Source: Bradyrhizobium algeriense
GTDB lineage: Bacteria; Pseudomonadota; Alphaproteobacteria; Rhizobiales; Xanthobacteraceae
DNA length: 64,000 nucleotides
Direction: 5' to 3'
Assembly (NCBI RefSeq): GCF_003062295.1
Contig: NZ_PYCN01000023.1
Location: forward strand, 46,074 to 110,073
Part shown: one piece after another, positions 27,103-36,550 of the stretch
Numbering within the stretch: the stretch's first letter is position 1
Layout: every line of letters starts with the position of its first letter
Notes under the pieces: model-generated
Told to the model about the DNA's origin: nothing
Seen by the model: only the letters and a program-made list of their open reading frames with translations
Databases searched by the model: none
Program-made: the position numbers and the translations under genes

Positions 27103-27963
27103 ATGCATCTCTTAAGTTATCTCGCAAACGGCGAGCCGCGCTTCGGCGCGGCCGTTGCCGGCGGCGTGGTCGACCTCACCCAACGGCTCGGACTGAAATG
27201 TCCTGACCTTCGGACCCTGATCGCCAAGGACGGTCTGGACGTCGCGCGCCAGATGGTCGCCGGCCTCAAGCCGAGCCATGCGCTCGACGATCTCGTGCTG
27301 CTGCCGCCGATTCCCAATCCGGAAAAACTCTGGTGCATCGGCGTCAACTACAAAGACCGCAACGCCGAGTACAAGGACAATTCGGACCTGCCGAAATATC
27401 CGAGCCTTTTCGTCCGCAACCCCTCCTCCGTCGTCGGCTCCGGTCAACCGATCGAGAAGCCGAAGATCTCCGAACAGCTCGACTATGAGGGCGAGCTCGT
27501 CATCGTGATCGGCAAGGAAGGCCGGCACATCCCCCGCGAGCGCGCCTTTGAGCACATCTTCGGCATGACGCTGTGCAACGAGGGCAGCGTTCGCGACTGG
27601 CTGCACCACGGCAAGTTCAACGTCACCCAGGGCAAGAATTTCGATCGATCGGGCAGCATCGGGCCGTGGATCGTCACCTCGGACGAATGCGATCCGCGTG
27701 GGCATCATGACATCATTACCCGCGTCAATGGCGAGGTGCGCCAGAGCGATTCCACCGAGCGGCTGATGTTTCCGTTCGATTTCCTGATCGCCTACCTCTC
27801 CACCTTTGCCACCCTGAAACCCGGCGACATGATCGCGACCGGCACCCCGACCGGGGCCGGCGCCCGGTTCACGCCGCCGCGCTGGCTCAAGCCAGGCGAC
27901 GTCGTCGAGGTGGAATCCGCTCGGATCGGCGTCCTTCGCAACACCGTGGCGGAGGAGCAGTAA
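27103..27963 (+). CDS. Fumarylacetoacetate hydrolase-family protein
   Basis: 286 aa. The C-terminal FAH fold shows CIGVNYKDRNAEY, the metal-binding acidic residues in LDYEGELVIVIGKEGR and the closing GTPTGAGA. Members hydrolyse, decarboxylate or isomerise beta-diketo and oxalo-acids. It sits three bases before a hydratase of the HpaH type, matching the pairing of HpaG and HpaH in homoprotocatechuate meta-cleavage. The exact substrate here cannot be read from sequence. Confidence 0.88.
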   Translation: MHLLSYLANGEPRFGAAVAGGVVDLTQRLGLKCPDLRTLIAKDGLDVARQMVAGLKPSHALDDLVLLPPIPNPEKLWCIGVNYKDRNAEYKDNSDLPKYPSLFVRNPSSVVGSGQPIEKPKISEQLDYEGELVIVIGKEGRHIPRERAFEHIFGMTLCNEGSVRDWLHHGKFNVTQGKNFDRSGSIGPWIVTSDECDPRGHHDIITRVNGEVRQSDSTERLMFPFDFLIAYLSTFATLKPGDMIATGTPTGAGARFTPPRWLKPGDVVEVESARIGVLRNTVAEEQ

Positions 27964-27966
27964 CCG

Positions 27967-28770
27967 ATGCTCGATCAACAAACCGTCGAACGGCTGGCGC
28001 AGCGCCTGGACGAGGCCGAACGCAGCAAGTCGCTGATACCTGCGTTCACGCGCGAATATCCTGATCTCACGATCGAGGATGCTTACGCCATCCAGCGCGC
28101 ATGGACGAAACTGCAGCTCTCCCGCGGTCGCGTCGTCAGGGGGCACAAGATCGGCCTGACATCGAAAGCGATGCAGAACGCCGTCGGCATTTCCGAGCCG
28201 GACTACGGCGTTCTGTTCGCCGACATGTTTTATCCGGATGCATCGCCGATCCCGTTCGACCGCTTTCGCGCGCCGCGCATCGAGGTCGAACTGGCGTTCG
28301 TACTGAAGACGCCGTTGAAGGGCCCGGACTGCACGCTGTTCGACGTGCTCAACGCCACCGACTACGTCACGCCGGCCCTCGAAATCCTGGAAACCCGGAT
28401 GCATCGCGTCGATCCCGAGACGAAAGCGCCGCGCAAGGTGATGGACACGATTTCCGACAATGCCGCGAATGCAGCGCTGGTCGTCGGCGGCCGGCCCATT
28501 CGGCCGCTCGATTTCGACCTGCGCTGGATCGGCGCGCTGTTGTTTCGCAACGGCCAGATCGAGGAGACCGGCATCGCCGCCGGCGTTCTCAATCATCCCG
28601 CCAACGGCGTGGCCTGGCTTGCCGACCGGCTGGCGGCTCAGGGCGAGTATCTCGAAGCCGGCGAAGTGGTGCTGGCGGGATCGTTTACGCGCCCGGTCGA
28701 AATTATCAGGGGCGACACGTTTCATGCCGATTACGGCCAGTTCGGATCGGTGTCCTGCCAGTTCGTCTGA
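27967..28770 (+). CDS. 2-oxo-hept-4-ene-1,7-dioate hydratase-like (HpaH/MhpD family)
   Basis: 267 aa, standard for the family. Motifs include GHKIGLTSKAMQ and PDYGVLFADMF, the metal ligands in RIEVELAFVLK, and ALEILETR. It adds water to a 2-oxo-4-enoate, giving a 4-hydroxy-2-oxo acid. The paired FAH gene and HpaH-like length suggest a dicarboxylic ring-cleavage product, but no aldolase follows. Confidence 0.87.
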   Translation: MLDQQTVERLAQRLDEAERSKSLIPAFTREYPDLTIEDAYAIQRAWTKLQLSRGRVVRGHKIGLTSKAMQNAVGISEPDYGVLFADMFYPDASPIPFDRFRAPRIEVELAFVLKTPLKGPDCTLFDVLNATDYVTPALEILETRMHRVDPETKAPRKVMDTISDNAANAALVVGGRPIRPLDFDLRWIGALLFRNGQIEETGIAAGVLNHPANGVAWLADRLAAQGEYLEAGEVVLAGSFTRPVEIIRGDTFHADYGQFGSVSCQFV

Positions 28771-28798
28771 ACAAGAAAGCGTCCCAGGGAGAGAACCG

Positions 28799-29179
28799 AT
28801 GACACGGCGCAAGAGCATTCATATCGGCGAATTCAAGCACGCCAATCCAATTCCAAACGCCTGCCGCATCGGCAATCTCCTGATGTCCGGCGTCATTCTC
28901 GGCCGCGACGCCGCCGGCAAGATGCCGGACAAGATCGAAGACCAGTGCGCCAACATGTTCGGCCACATGAAGGCCATCGTGGAAGCCGGCGGCGGGACCA
29001 CGGACGACATCATCAAAATGACCGTATGGCTGCAAGACCGCACGCAGCGCGCGCCCGTAAATACCGAATGGCTGAAAATGTTTCCCGACGAGCATTCGCG
29101 CCCCGCCCGCCATGCGCTGCAGATGGACATGGAGAACGGCGCGCTCGTGCAATGCGATTTCACCGCCGTGATCGGCTGA
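28799..29179 (+). CDS. RidA/YjgF/YER057c-family protein
   Basis: 126 aa from ATG 28799 (GGGAGAG upstream). It has the small trimeric RidA fold, with LLMSGVILGRDAAGKMPDKIEDQC and a C-terminal half that ends in FTAVIG. Family members hydrolyse enamine/imine intermediates. Some act as 2-aminomuconate deaminases in aminophenol meta-cleavage. In this operon it could deaminate a nitrogen-containing ring-cleavage product. The usual RidA catalytic Arg is not obvious by eye, so it may be a divergent subgroup. Confidence 0.85.
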   Translation: MTRRKSIHIGEFKHANPIPNACRIGNLLMSGVILGRDAAGKMPDKIEDQCANMFGHMKAIVEAGGGTTDDIIKMTVWLQDRTQRAPVNTEWLKMFPDEHSRPARHALQMDMENGALVQCDFTAVIG

Positions 29180-29203
29180 CCGCGACCAGTCAAGGAACCT
29201 GAC

Positions 29204-30079
29204 ATGCCGACCTATCTCCCCTTCGATCCGAACCCGCGCCGTCCCTCAAAACTGCCGCCGTCGAAGAGCATCGACAGCCAGTTTCACGTGCTGGGTCCGC
29301 TGGACAAATATCCGGTGCGGCCGGGCGCCGCCTACCAGATGCCGACCGCGACCTGGGAAGCCGCGCTTCGCGTCCACAAGGCGCTCGGCATCGAGCGCGG
29401 CATCATCGTGCAGACCACGACCTATGGCGCCGATCATTCCGTGGTGCTCGACGCCCTCGCGGCGATGGGACCGAACTATCGCGCTTGCGCCAACGCGTTG
29501 GTGTTTGCCGAAGCCGACGATGCCTATCTCGCCAAACTGCATGATGCCGGCGTGCGCGGCGCCCGCTTCAGTTTCCGACAGGAACTGGGTGCGGTGCTCT
29601 CGGACAAGGATTTTGCCCGCGCGATCGCGAAAATTCGCGAGCTCGGCTGGTACGCAAAAATCCAGCCTGAAAAGGACGGCATCATTTCCAGCGCCGCCAA
29701 ATACGAAAACCTCGACGTACCAGTGCTGATCGACCACATGGCCCGCCCTGACCCTGTGCGCGGCAAGGAAGATCCGAATTTGCAAAAGATGCTGGAGCTG
29801 CTGTCGAAGGGCAATTTCTGGGTGATGCTGTCGCTCGGGGAGAAGACGTCGAAAAACGGCCCGCCCTGGGACGACGTCATTCCGATCGCGCGCGCCTATA
29901 TCGAAGCCGCCCCCGACCGCTGCGTATGGGCCAGCGACTGGCCGCATCCGGTTTCGGTGGTGCAGCCGCCCAACGACGCCGACCTGCTCGAGCTGCTCTA
30001 TCGCTACGCGCCCGACGAGGCCGAGCTACGGAAGATCCTGGTGACCAATCCGGCAAAGCTGTTCGGCTTCGAGGACTAG
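29204..30079 (+). CDS. Amidohydrolase-2 family protein (LigI/galactarolactone isomerase-like)
   Basis: 291-aa TIM-barrel protein of the COG3618 type, last gene of the cassette. The first strand reads IDSQFHVLG where metal-dependent members have DxHxH, so the first His is Gln26 and only His28 remains. Other barrel residues are kept: LIDHMARPD, WASDWPHP and NPAKLFGF at the C-terminus. Some relatives, such as LigI, act without a metal, which fits the altered motif. It likely opens a lactone or hydrolyses a cyclic carboxylate in the pathway. Confidence 0.85.
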   Translation: MPTYLPFDPNPRRPSKLPPSKSIDSQFHVLGPLDKYPVRPGAAYQMPTATWEAALRVHKALGIERGIIVQTTTYGADHSVVLDALAAMGPNYRACANALVFAEADDAYLAKLHDAGVRGARFSFRQELGAVLSDKDFARAIAKIRELGWYAKIQPEKDGIISSAAKYENLDVPVLIDHMARPDPVRGKEDPNLQKMLELLSKGNFWVMLSLGEKTSKNGPPWDDVIPIARAYIEAAPDRCVWASDWPHPVSVVQPPNDADLLELLYRYAPDEAELRKILVTNPAKLFGFED

Positions 30080-30100
30080 GATGCGACCGTTGTCGAGCGC

Positions 30101-31042
30101 CTAGCGCAGCGCGACCGTCACGAACGCCACGATGACGGGCAACGTCACGGCGGCCAGGACCGTGCCGAGCGCCACCGCGCCCGAGACGGCCTCGCTCAGC
30201 CGTCCGTACTGGGCCGAGAAGAGGTAGGCATTGGCGCCGGTCGGCATCGCGGCAAACAGGACAACCACAGCCGCAGAAATCGGCGGCAGTGCGAGGACGT
30301 AGAACGCGAGGATCGCGGCAATGGCCGGCATCGCCAGCAGTTTGAGCGCGCACATCACGGCCATCGCGACCGCCTGGCCCTTGATCCTGAATCCGAACAG
30401 ATTGATGCCGAGCGCGATCAGGGCCGTGGGCGAACCCGCCTGCGCCAGCAGTTCCAACGTCCTGTCCGCAACGGGATGCAGCCCCAATCCGGTCAGGCGC
30501 CAGAGAAAGCCGAAGCCGAGCGCGAGCATGATCGGATTGCGCGCGATCTCGCGCACGGCCCGCAGCACCAGCAGCGGCGCTGACTCGGAAGACTTCCGCT
30601 CGGCCCATGCCATCTGCAGCGTGCCGCAAAGCCAAAGCAGCGGCGTGTTGACCGACAGGATCAACGCCATCGAGCCGGCCGCCTGACTTCCCAGCGCCGA
30701 CAGCGTCAGGGGAAGGCCGAGCATCACGACGTTGCCGTAGACCGCGCCGATCGCAAGCACCACGCCGTCGGCCCGGGATTGCCGAAGAACGGATGACGCC
30801 AGCAGCGCGACGATCCATATAGCCGCGGTTGCGCCATAATAGGCGCCCCACACCGCGAAGGCGTTGACGGCGGGAAATTCCGCGACGACCACGATCCGGA
30901 ACAAGAGCGCGGGAATGGCGATGCTGAAGGCGAACTCGGAAATGCCCTTGTGCGCCGTAGGCGAGATGAAGCGCAGCGCTACCGCCGCATAGCCGGCCGC
31001 GATCAACGCGAACACCGGAACGACGATCAACACTGCGCTCAT
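30101..31042 (-). CDS. AEC (auxin efflux carrier) family transporter
   Basis: 313 aa with about ten hydrophobic segments in two halves, the AEC/bile acid-arsenite superfamily layout. The N-terminus is MSAVLIVVPVFALIAAGY and the central ALGINLFGF element is typical. Bacterial members move small carboxylates such as malonate or malate. It converges on the catabolic cassette and could import or export its substrate. It is likely a single-gene unit. Confidence 0.85.
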   Translation of the reverse strand: MSAVLIVVPVFALIAAGYAAVALRFISPTAHKGISEFAFSIAIPALLFRIVVVAEFPAVNAFAVWGAYYGATAAIWIVALLASSVLRQSRADGVVLAIGAVYGNVVMLGLPLTLSALGSQAAGSMALILSVNTPLLWLCGTLQMAWAERKSSESAPLLVLRAVREIARNPIMLALGFGFLWRLTGLGLHPVADRTLELLAQAGSPTALIALGINLFGFRIKGQAVAMAVMCALKLLAMPAIAAILAFYVLALPPISAAVVVLFAAMPTGANAYLFSAQYGRLSEAVSGAVALGTVLAAVTLPVIVAFVTVALR

Positions 31043-31176
31043 GCTGCACTCATCTGCGGAAATTCGGCCGGGCGGATTGCCTTACCGTCATCCGTCTCGC
31101 ATTGTGCGGCTACGGCTGCGCACTGATTGTTTGCGGAACGTAGCATAGGCCCCCTCCGTCCTGCTATCATCAGCCC

Positions 31177-31857
31177 ATGACATCGCGCGAGTCAGCCGTT
31201 TCCGAAATCACGCCCGAAGTGCTGCTGCGGGCCTATGCCTGCGGCATCTTTCCGATGGCCGAGAGCGCCGGTGATCCGACGCTGTTCTGGGTCGAGCCGG
31301 AAATGCGCGGCGTGATCCCGCTCGAGGGCTTCCGCATCGCCTCGCGGCTTGCCCGCACCGTGCGCTCGGACGCCTTCAGCGTTACCGTCGATACCGCCTT
31401 CAAGGCGGTCATTGCGGGCTGCGCGGCGCCGCAGCCGGGCCGCGACGACACCTGGATCAACAAGCGCATCCGCGATCTCTATGTCGGGCTCCACGAGCTC
31501 GGGCACTGCCACAGCGTCGAGGTCTGGCAGAACGGCGACCTCGTCGGCGGCCTCTACGGTGTCAGCCTCGGGCGGGCGTTCTTTGGGGAGAGCATGTTCC
31601 ATCGCACCCGCGACGCATCGAAAGTGGCGCTGGTGCATCTGGTGGCGCGGTTGATCGCTGGCGGATTCGAGCTGCTCGACACGCAATATGTGACCGAACA
31701 CCTGCGCAGCTTCGGCGCGGTCGAAATTCCAAGGCGCCGCTATCGCATGTTGCTCGACAAGGCGATTGCGGGCGAGCCTGCGGATTTCCTGAATTTGGCC
31801 GCCGGCCAGCCGGTCAGCGGCGCGGAAGCGCTCGCGATCATTGCCGAACGCAATTGA
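31177..31857 (+). CDS. aat: Leucyl/phenylalanyl-tRNA-protein transferase
   Basis: 226 aa. Transfers Leu or Phe to N-terminal Arg or Lys of proteins, marking them for ClpAP (N-degron pathway). Conserved parts include AYACGIFPMAE, FWVEPEMRGVIP, HSVEVW, GGLYGVSLGRAFFGESMFHR and LLDTQYVTEHLRSFGA. The gene is alone on its strand here, although in many Rhizobiales it follows accC directly. Confidence 0.96.
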   Translation: MTSRESAVSEITPEVLLRAYACGIFPMAESAGDPTLFWVEPEMRGVIPLEGFRIASRLARTVRSDAFSVTVDTAFKAVIAGCAAPQPGRDDTWINKRIRDLYVGLHELGHCHSVEVWQNGDLVGGLYGVSLGRAFFGESMFHRTRDASKVALVHLVARLIAGGFELLDTQYVTEHLRSFGAVEIPRRRYRMLLDKAIAGEPADFLNLAAGQPVSGAEALAIIAERN

Positions 31858-31903
31858 TGTCTTGCAAAACACCGAGGCGCGGTGGCGTCCGCTTCCGATC
31901 GGC

Positions 31904-32938
31904 TCAAACCGGCGGCGGGTTCAATCGCGCAAAGCCTTCCTGGACACGATAAGGATAATAGGGATAGCAGGGCATCACCGCGCTCGCCTTGTCGAGGAGC
32001 GCGATCTGCTCGGCGGTCAGCGACCAGCCAATGGCGCCGAGATTGTCGCGGAGCTGCGCTTCGTCACGCGCGCCGATGATCACGGACGCCACGCTTGGGC
32101 GGGTGAGCAGCCATGCGATGGCGACCTGCGGCACGGTGCGACCGGTCTCGGTCGCGACCGCATCCAGGACGTCGACGATGCGATAGAGCCGCTCCTCGTC
32201 GACGGGCGGACCGAACTGCGCCGTCTCGCGCAGGCGACTGCCCGCCGGCAGCGGCTGGCCGCGTCTTATCCTGCCGGTGAGACGTCCCCAACCCAGCGGG
32301 CTCCAGACCAGCGCACCAACGCCCTGATCGAGGCCGAGCGGCATTTGCTCCCACTCGTAGTCGCGGCCGACGAGCGAATAATAGACCTGGTGCGCCACAT
32401 GGCGCGGCCAACCGTGACGCTCGGCAATGGCGAGCGACTTCATCAATTGCCAGCCCGAGAAATTGGAGGCGCCGACATAGCGCAGCTTGCCGTCACGGAC
32501 GAGCCCATCGAGCGTCGACAGCACTTCCTCGATCGGCGTGAAGGCATCGAAGGCGTGGAGCTGCAGCAAGTCAATGTAGTCGGTCCCGAGCCGCCGCAAG
32601 GCGGCGTCCACCGCCAAAACGAGGCGATGCCGCGATGAGCCCGCGTCGAATGGACCGTCACCCATCGGCAGGCTGGTCTTGGTAGAGATCAGCACCCTGT
32701 CGCGGCGGCCTTTGATCGCGGCGCCGAGAATCGCTTCCGACGCGCCGTTCGAATAGACATCGGCGGTGTCGAACAGATTGACGCCGGCTTCGAGGCAGAT
32801 GTCGACCAGCCGCCTCGCTTCCTCGGCGCCGCTCCGGCCCCAAGCCGAGAACAGCGGCCCCTCTCCGCCGAACGTGCCAGTACCGAAACTGAGAACGGGA
32901 ACCTTCAGGCCTGAGGCACCCAGGTTGCGATATTGCAT
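31904..32938 (-). CDS. Aldo/keto reductase
   Basis: 344 aa from ATG 32938 (GGGAG upstream), family start MQYRNLGASGLKVPVLSFGT. The catalytic tetrad is visible: Asp in FDTADVYSNG with Tyr next to it, Lys in ISTKTSL and His in LLQLHAFD. NADPH is the likely cofactor. It lies 28 bp downstream of an MFS exporter gene on the same strand, and both are divergent from a LysR regulator. This suggests a detoxification or efflux unit. The substrate is unknown. Confidence 0.9.
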   Translation of the reverse strand: MQYRNLGASGLKVPVLSFGTGTFGGEGPLFSAWGRSGAEEARRLVDICLEAGVNLFDTADVYSNGASEAILGAAIKGRRDRVLISTKTSLPMGDGPFDAGSSRHRLVLAVDAALRRLGTDYIDLLQLHAFDAFTPIEEVLSTLDGLVRDGKLRYVGASNFSGWQLMKSLAIAERHGWPRHVAHQVYYSLVGRDYEWEQMPLGLDQGVGALVWSPLGWGRLTGRIRRGQPLPAGSRLRETAQFGPPVDEERLYRIVDVLDAVATETGRTVPQVAIAWLLTRPSVASVIIGARDEAQLRDNLGAIGWSLTAEQIALLDKASAVMPCYPYYPYRVQEGFARLNPPPV

Positions 32939-32966
32939 TGTCGTGCTCCCTTTTGATGCTTTTGCT

Positions 32967-34148
32967 TCATTCCGCCGGGCACGCCGCAGCGGAAGATACC
33001 GGCCGGTCGAGACGCACACTCCATAGCGCCAGCAGGAGCCCCGCCGCGGTGATCGCCGCCGCGACGAGTGGAAGCGCGGCCAGACCCAGGCCGTGATCGA
33101 TCGTTAGCCCGCCGGCCCAGGCGCCGAGCGCATTGCCGAGATTGAAGGCCGCGATGTTGAGGCTGGACGCGAGCGTGCGCCCCTCCGTGCCGGCCGCTTC
33201 GAGCACGCGAAGCTGCAGCGGCGCCACAGTGGCGAAAGCGGCGGCGCCGAGCAGGAAGATAAACGCAACGGCGAGGCCTTTGATCGACAGCACCGCCGCA
33301 AGCGCGACGAGCACGAGCGCAAGCGCCGCAAGTGTGCCGATCAGGGCGCGTCCGAGACCGCGGTCCGCGAGCCGCCCACCCGCAACATTGCCGATCGACA
33401 GGCCGACCCCGAACACGAGAAGGATCGGCGAGACCGCCGCTTCAGAGAAGCCGGTCAGCCGCGTCAGGATAGGCTGGACATAGGTAAAGACCACGAACAG
33501 GCCGGCAAAGCCGAACACGGTCATGGCGAGGCCGAGCAGGACTTGCGGACGGCCGACCACCGCCAGTTCCTCGCGGAGCGAAGTTACTTTCTGATTGCCG
33601 CCCACATTGCCGGGAACGAGAATGACCAGCACGGCGAAGGCGACCACACCGATCGCGGTCACCGCCCAGAACGCGGCGCGCCATCCCAGCATCAGGCCGA
33701 ACCACGCGCCGAAGGGAACGCCGAGCAGAGTAGCCACCGTCAGCCCGATGAACATGGTGGAAATCGCGGAAGCACGCTTGTCCTCGGCGACGAGGCTCGT
33801 AGCCACCACCGAACCGACGCCGAAGAACGTCCCATGGGCGAGAGAAGTGAGGATCCGCGCCGCCATCAACAGCCCGTAGTCCGGCGCCAGCGCGCAGGCG
33901 GCGTTGCCGAAGGTAAAGATCGCCATCAGAGCAAGCAGCACCGCCTTGCGCGGCATCCGCCGCGTCGCCAGCGTCAGGATCGGCGCGCCGACGAACACCC
34001 CGAGCGCATAGCCGGAGATCAGCAGGCCCGTCGCGGAGACCGAGACCTGCATATCGGCGGCGACCTGCAGCAAGAGGCCCATGATGAGGAATTCAGTGGT
34101 GCCGATGCCAAAGGCACCGGCGGTCAGCGCAAGGACGGCGGCAGGCAT
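32967..34148 (-). CDS. MFS efflux transporter (AraJ/sugar efflux-like)
   Basis: 393 aa from ATG 34148 with about 12 hydrophobic segments. The N-terminal ALTAGAFGIGTTEFLIMGLLL and the loop ALGVFVGAPILTLATRRMPRK are typical of DHA1-type AraJ-like exporters. First gene of a probable operon with the aldo/keto reductase. The divergent LysR gene starts 103 bp away, so the shared region probably holds the control site. Confidence 0.88.
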   Translation of the reverse strand: MPAAVLALTAGAFGIGTTEFLIMGLLLQVAADMQVSVSATGLLISGYALGVFVGAPILTLATRRMPRKAVLLALMAIFTFGNAACALAPDYGLLMAARILTSLAHGTFFGVGSVVATSLVAEDKRASAISTMFIGLTVATLLGVPFGAWFGLMLGWRAAFWAVTAIGVVAFAVLVILVPGNVGGNQKVTSLREELAVVGRPQVLLGLAMTVFGFAGLFVVFTYVQPILTRLTGFSEAAVSPILLVFGVGLSIGNVAGGRLADRGLGRALIGTLAALALVLVALAAVLSIKGLAVAFIFLLGAAAFATVAPLQLRVLEAAGTEGRTLASSLNIAAFNLGNALGAWAGGLTIDHGLGLAALPLVAAAITAAGLLLALWSVRLDRPVSSAAACPAE

Positions 34149-34251
34149 GCGTTGCTCCGGATCAGGACAGGGTTGCTGCAACGCAAATAGCGGAAGCGCG
34201 GCGGAAGAATTAGGATGCCGGCAGTCCAATCATTTGTGACACGAATTCAAC

Positions 34252-35211
34252 ATGAGCCGGCTCGATACCAATCGTTCCGCCGAGATGGAGGTCTTCGTCC
34301 GGGTCGTCGACCTCGGCGGGTTCACCGCGGCGGCAAAAAGCCTTCGCATGACCCCATCCGGCGTGAGCAAGCTGGTATCCCGCCTGGAGGCCCGGCTCGG
34401 CACGCGACTTGTGAACCGGACCACGCGCAAGCTTCAACTGACCGAGGAAGGCCAAGCCTTCTATCAGCGCTCGTTGCGCATCCTCGGCGAAATCGAGGAG
34501 GCGGAGCGCGAGGCCGGCTCCGGTGCAGCGCCGCGCGGGCATCTGATGGTGAATAGCAACATACCCTTCGGCATGCAGCACGTGATGCCGCTGCTGCCGC
34601 GCTTCCTCGCCGAGCATCCTGATATCACGCTCGACGTCGTTCTCACTGATACGGTCATCGACCTGATGCAGGAGCGTGCCGACGTGGCGATTCGCGTCGG
34701 GCCGCTGGGGGCTTCGCGCCTCGTCGCGCGCAAGCTCGGGACCAGCCGCATGGCGGTGGTGGCCGCGCCGACTTATCTTGCCCGTTTCGGCGAGCCGAAG
34801 ACCCCGGCTGAACTCGCCAGCCATCGCGGCATCGGCTGGACTTTTCCGCGCAGCATTCGCGGTTGGCCGTTCCGTCGCGGCGAGCGGATCGAGGAGGTGC
34901 TGCCGCCGCCAGCAGCACGCGCCAGCGACGGCGAAGCGGTCCGCCGGCTCGCGCTCGGCGGAGTCGGCTGCGCGCGCCTGGCTCTATTCCACGTCGGTCC
35001 GGACATCGAGGCCGGGCGCCTGGTTCCGGTGCTGCAGAACTACAATCCGGGGGACCGCGAAGACATCCATGCGATCTACGTCGGCCACGCCGGGCCGCTG
35101 CCGACGCGCGTGCGCAGCTTCATCGATTTCCTCGCGACGCACATCCGCATGGGCGATCTTACTGTAAGGCGCACCGCCGACGGCAAGTGGCGGCTACACG
35201 GTGAATGCTGA
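34252..35211 (+). CDS. LysR-family transcriptional regulator
   Basis: 319 aa. N-terminal winged helix-turn-helix (about 11-70; EVFVRVVDLGGFTAAAKSLRMTPSGVSKLVSRLEARLG) and a periplasmic-binding-protein-like effector domain. Divergently arranged with an MFS/aldo-keto reductase pair, its likely target. The inducer is unknown. Confidence 0.92.
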   Translation: MSRLDTNRSAEMEVFVRVVDLGGFTAAAKSLRMTPSGVSKLVSRLEARLGTRLVNRTTRKLQLTEEGQAFYQRSLRILGEIEEAEREAGSGAAPRGHLMVNSNIPFGMQHVMPLLPRFLAEHPDITLDVVLTDTVIDLMQERADVAIRVGPLGASRLVARKLGTSRMAVVAAPTYLARFGEPKTPAELASHRGIGWTFPRSIRGWPFRRGERIEEVLPPPAARASDGEAVRRLALGGVGCARLALFHVGPDIEAGRLVPVLQNYNPGDREDIHAIYVGHAGPLPTRVRSFIDFLATHIRMGDLTVRRTADGKWRLHGEC

Positions 35212-35254
35212 GTATTTGGGGCATACAACATGCCGACGCCGAGGCGCGGACGTC

Positions 35255-36244
35255 CTAATTCCCGAACAATCCGCCAAACAGTCCACCCGGCCGCTGCTGC
35301 GGCGGGGGTGGCGGCGGCGGAGCCTGCTGCGGCTGCTGCTGGAATTGCGGCTGCGGCGGTAGTCCCGGTGGACGCGGCGCCGCCTGCTTCGGCTGCGGCG
35401 GACGCTTCTGCCCGGCCGGCGGCGCGACTGTCTTCGCCGGATCGGGCTGTGCGCTGACGATGGTCTGGTCGGGACCTTTGCAGTCGGTCAGCCAGATGTC
35501 GTAGACCGGGTGCTCGACGCCATGCAGGCCGGGGCTTGCAGCGTACATCCAGCCCGAGAAGATCCGCTTCACCTCGCCCTGCAGCGTGATCTCGTCGACC
35601 TCGACAAAGGCGTCGGTGTTGGCAGCTTCCGTCGACGGCCGCGTGTAGCAGGCACTGGTCTTCACGCGCAGCGCGCCGAACTGCACGGTCTCGCCGATAT
35701 CCTCCTCGAAATTGATGATGCGGCCGGTGATCTTGTCGAGGCCGGAGAAGCTCGCCTTCTTGTTGGTGATCTTGGTGGCCGGCGGCTCGGACACGACCTC
35801 ATCTCCCGGCTGTAGCGTCGCCGGCGATTGCGGCACGCCTTTGGCTGGCGGCTGGCGCTGGCCTGGCGGCGCGGTGGCGACGCCCGGCTGGCCCGGCTGC
35901 GGGGGCTGAACCGCAACACCCGGTTGCGTGCCCTGGGGAGCGACGGTCGTTCCCGGCGGCGGCGCCAGCGGCTGCGACTGGAAGCTTCCCGGCGGCGGAG
36001 CGCCCTGCCCCGGCGGCGGACGGTTCGGGGTCGGCAGCAGCCGGCCGCGCGGCAGTTCCGGCACTTCCTCGTCGTCGTCGGGAAATTGTTGCTGCTGCTG
36101 ATTGCCGCGGGGAATGGCGCCCGGCGGCCGCAGCGGCGGATCGGAAAAGATATTGCCGATCTGCGCCTGCGCCGGCGGCACAAGCGAAGTCATGGTGGCG
36201 GCGATCAGCGCCGCAAGACCGGTCAGGGCAATGGTTCGAAGCAT
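35255..36244 (-). CDS. DUF2155 protein with Pro/Gln-rich arms
   Basis: 329 aa from ATG 36244. Signal peptide ends at PAQAQ (about residue 28). The N-terminal half is Pro/Gln/Gly-rich and disordered. A folded DUF2155 domain spans about residues 160-265, recognisable by ITGRIINFEEDIGETVQFGALRV, Cys in TSACYTRP, and FSGWMYAASPGLHGVEHPVYDIWLTDC. The C-terminus is a poly-Pro/Gln tail ending GGLFGGLFGN. It is probably periplasmic and its function is unknown. In alphaproteobacteria this family often lies near aat and NDUFA12; both are within this window but separated. Confidence 0.87.
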   Translation of the reverse strand: MLRTIALTGLAALIAATMTSLVPPAQAQIGNIFSDPPLRPPGAIPRGNQQQQQFPDDDEEVPELPRGRLLPTPNRPPPGQGAPPPGSFQSQPLAPPPGTTVAPQGTQPGVAVQPPQPGQPGVATAPPGQRQPPAKGVPQSPATLQPGDEVVSEPPATKITNKKASFSGLDKITGRIINFEEDIGETVQFGALRVKTSACYTRPSTEAANTDAFVEVDEITLQGEVKRIFSGWMYAASPGLHGVEHPVYDIWLTDCKGPDQTIVSAQPDPAKTVAPPAGQKRPPQPKQAAPRPPGLPPQPQFQQQPQQAPPPPPPPQQRPGGLFGGLFGN

Positions 36245-36550
36245 CTCGCGGCTTTTACAGGCGAATCGGGCTCGCGACATAGTACAGACTTATCCGCCGC
36301 TCGCGTCCCACCCGGTTAACACGGCGAATACGGCGCGGAAAGGGCGGCTTGCCCCCTTCCCGCCGCACTCGATCCTGGCCCACAACCCGGCTTTCGATGG
36401 TCGCGCCATGATCTCGATCGTGGCCCCACGATCTAGTCACGCCCCGTTTCAGATGAAATAGTCACTTCCGTTCGCGCGAGGGTGCCCACTCCCGGCGCGA
36501 TAACCACCAAAATCCGGGATAACCGGAGGAGCGAGAGGAAACCCCAGGAT

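Noticed and set aside
29877..31049. 390-codon frame overlapping the AEC gene in another frame
   Set aside because: Arg/Gly/Ala-rich shadow; the AEC frame has clear membrane segments.
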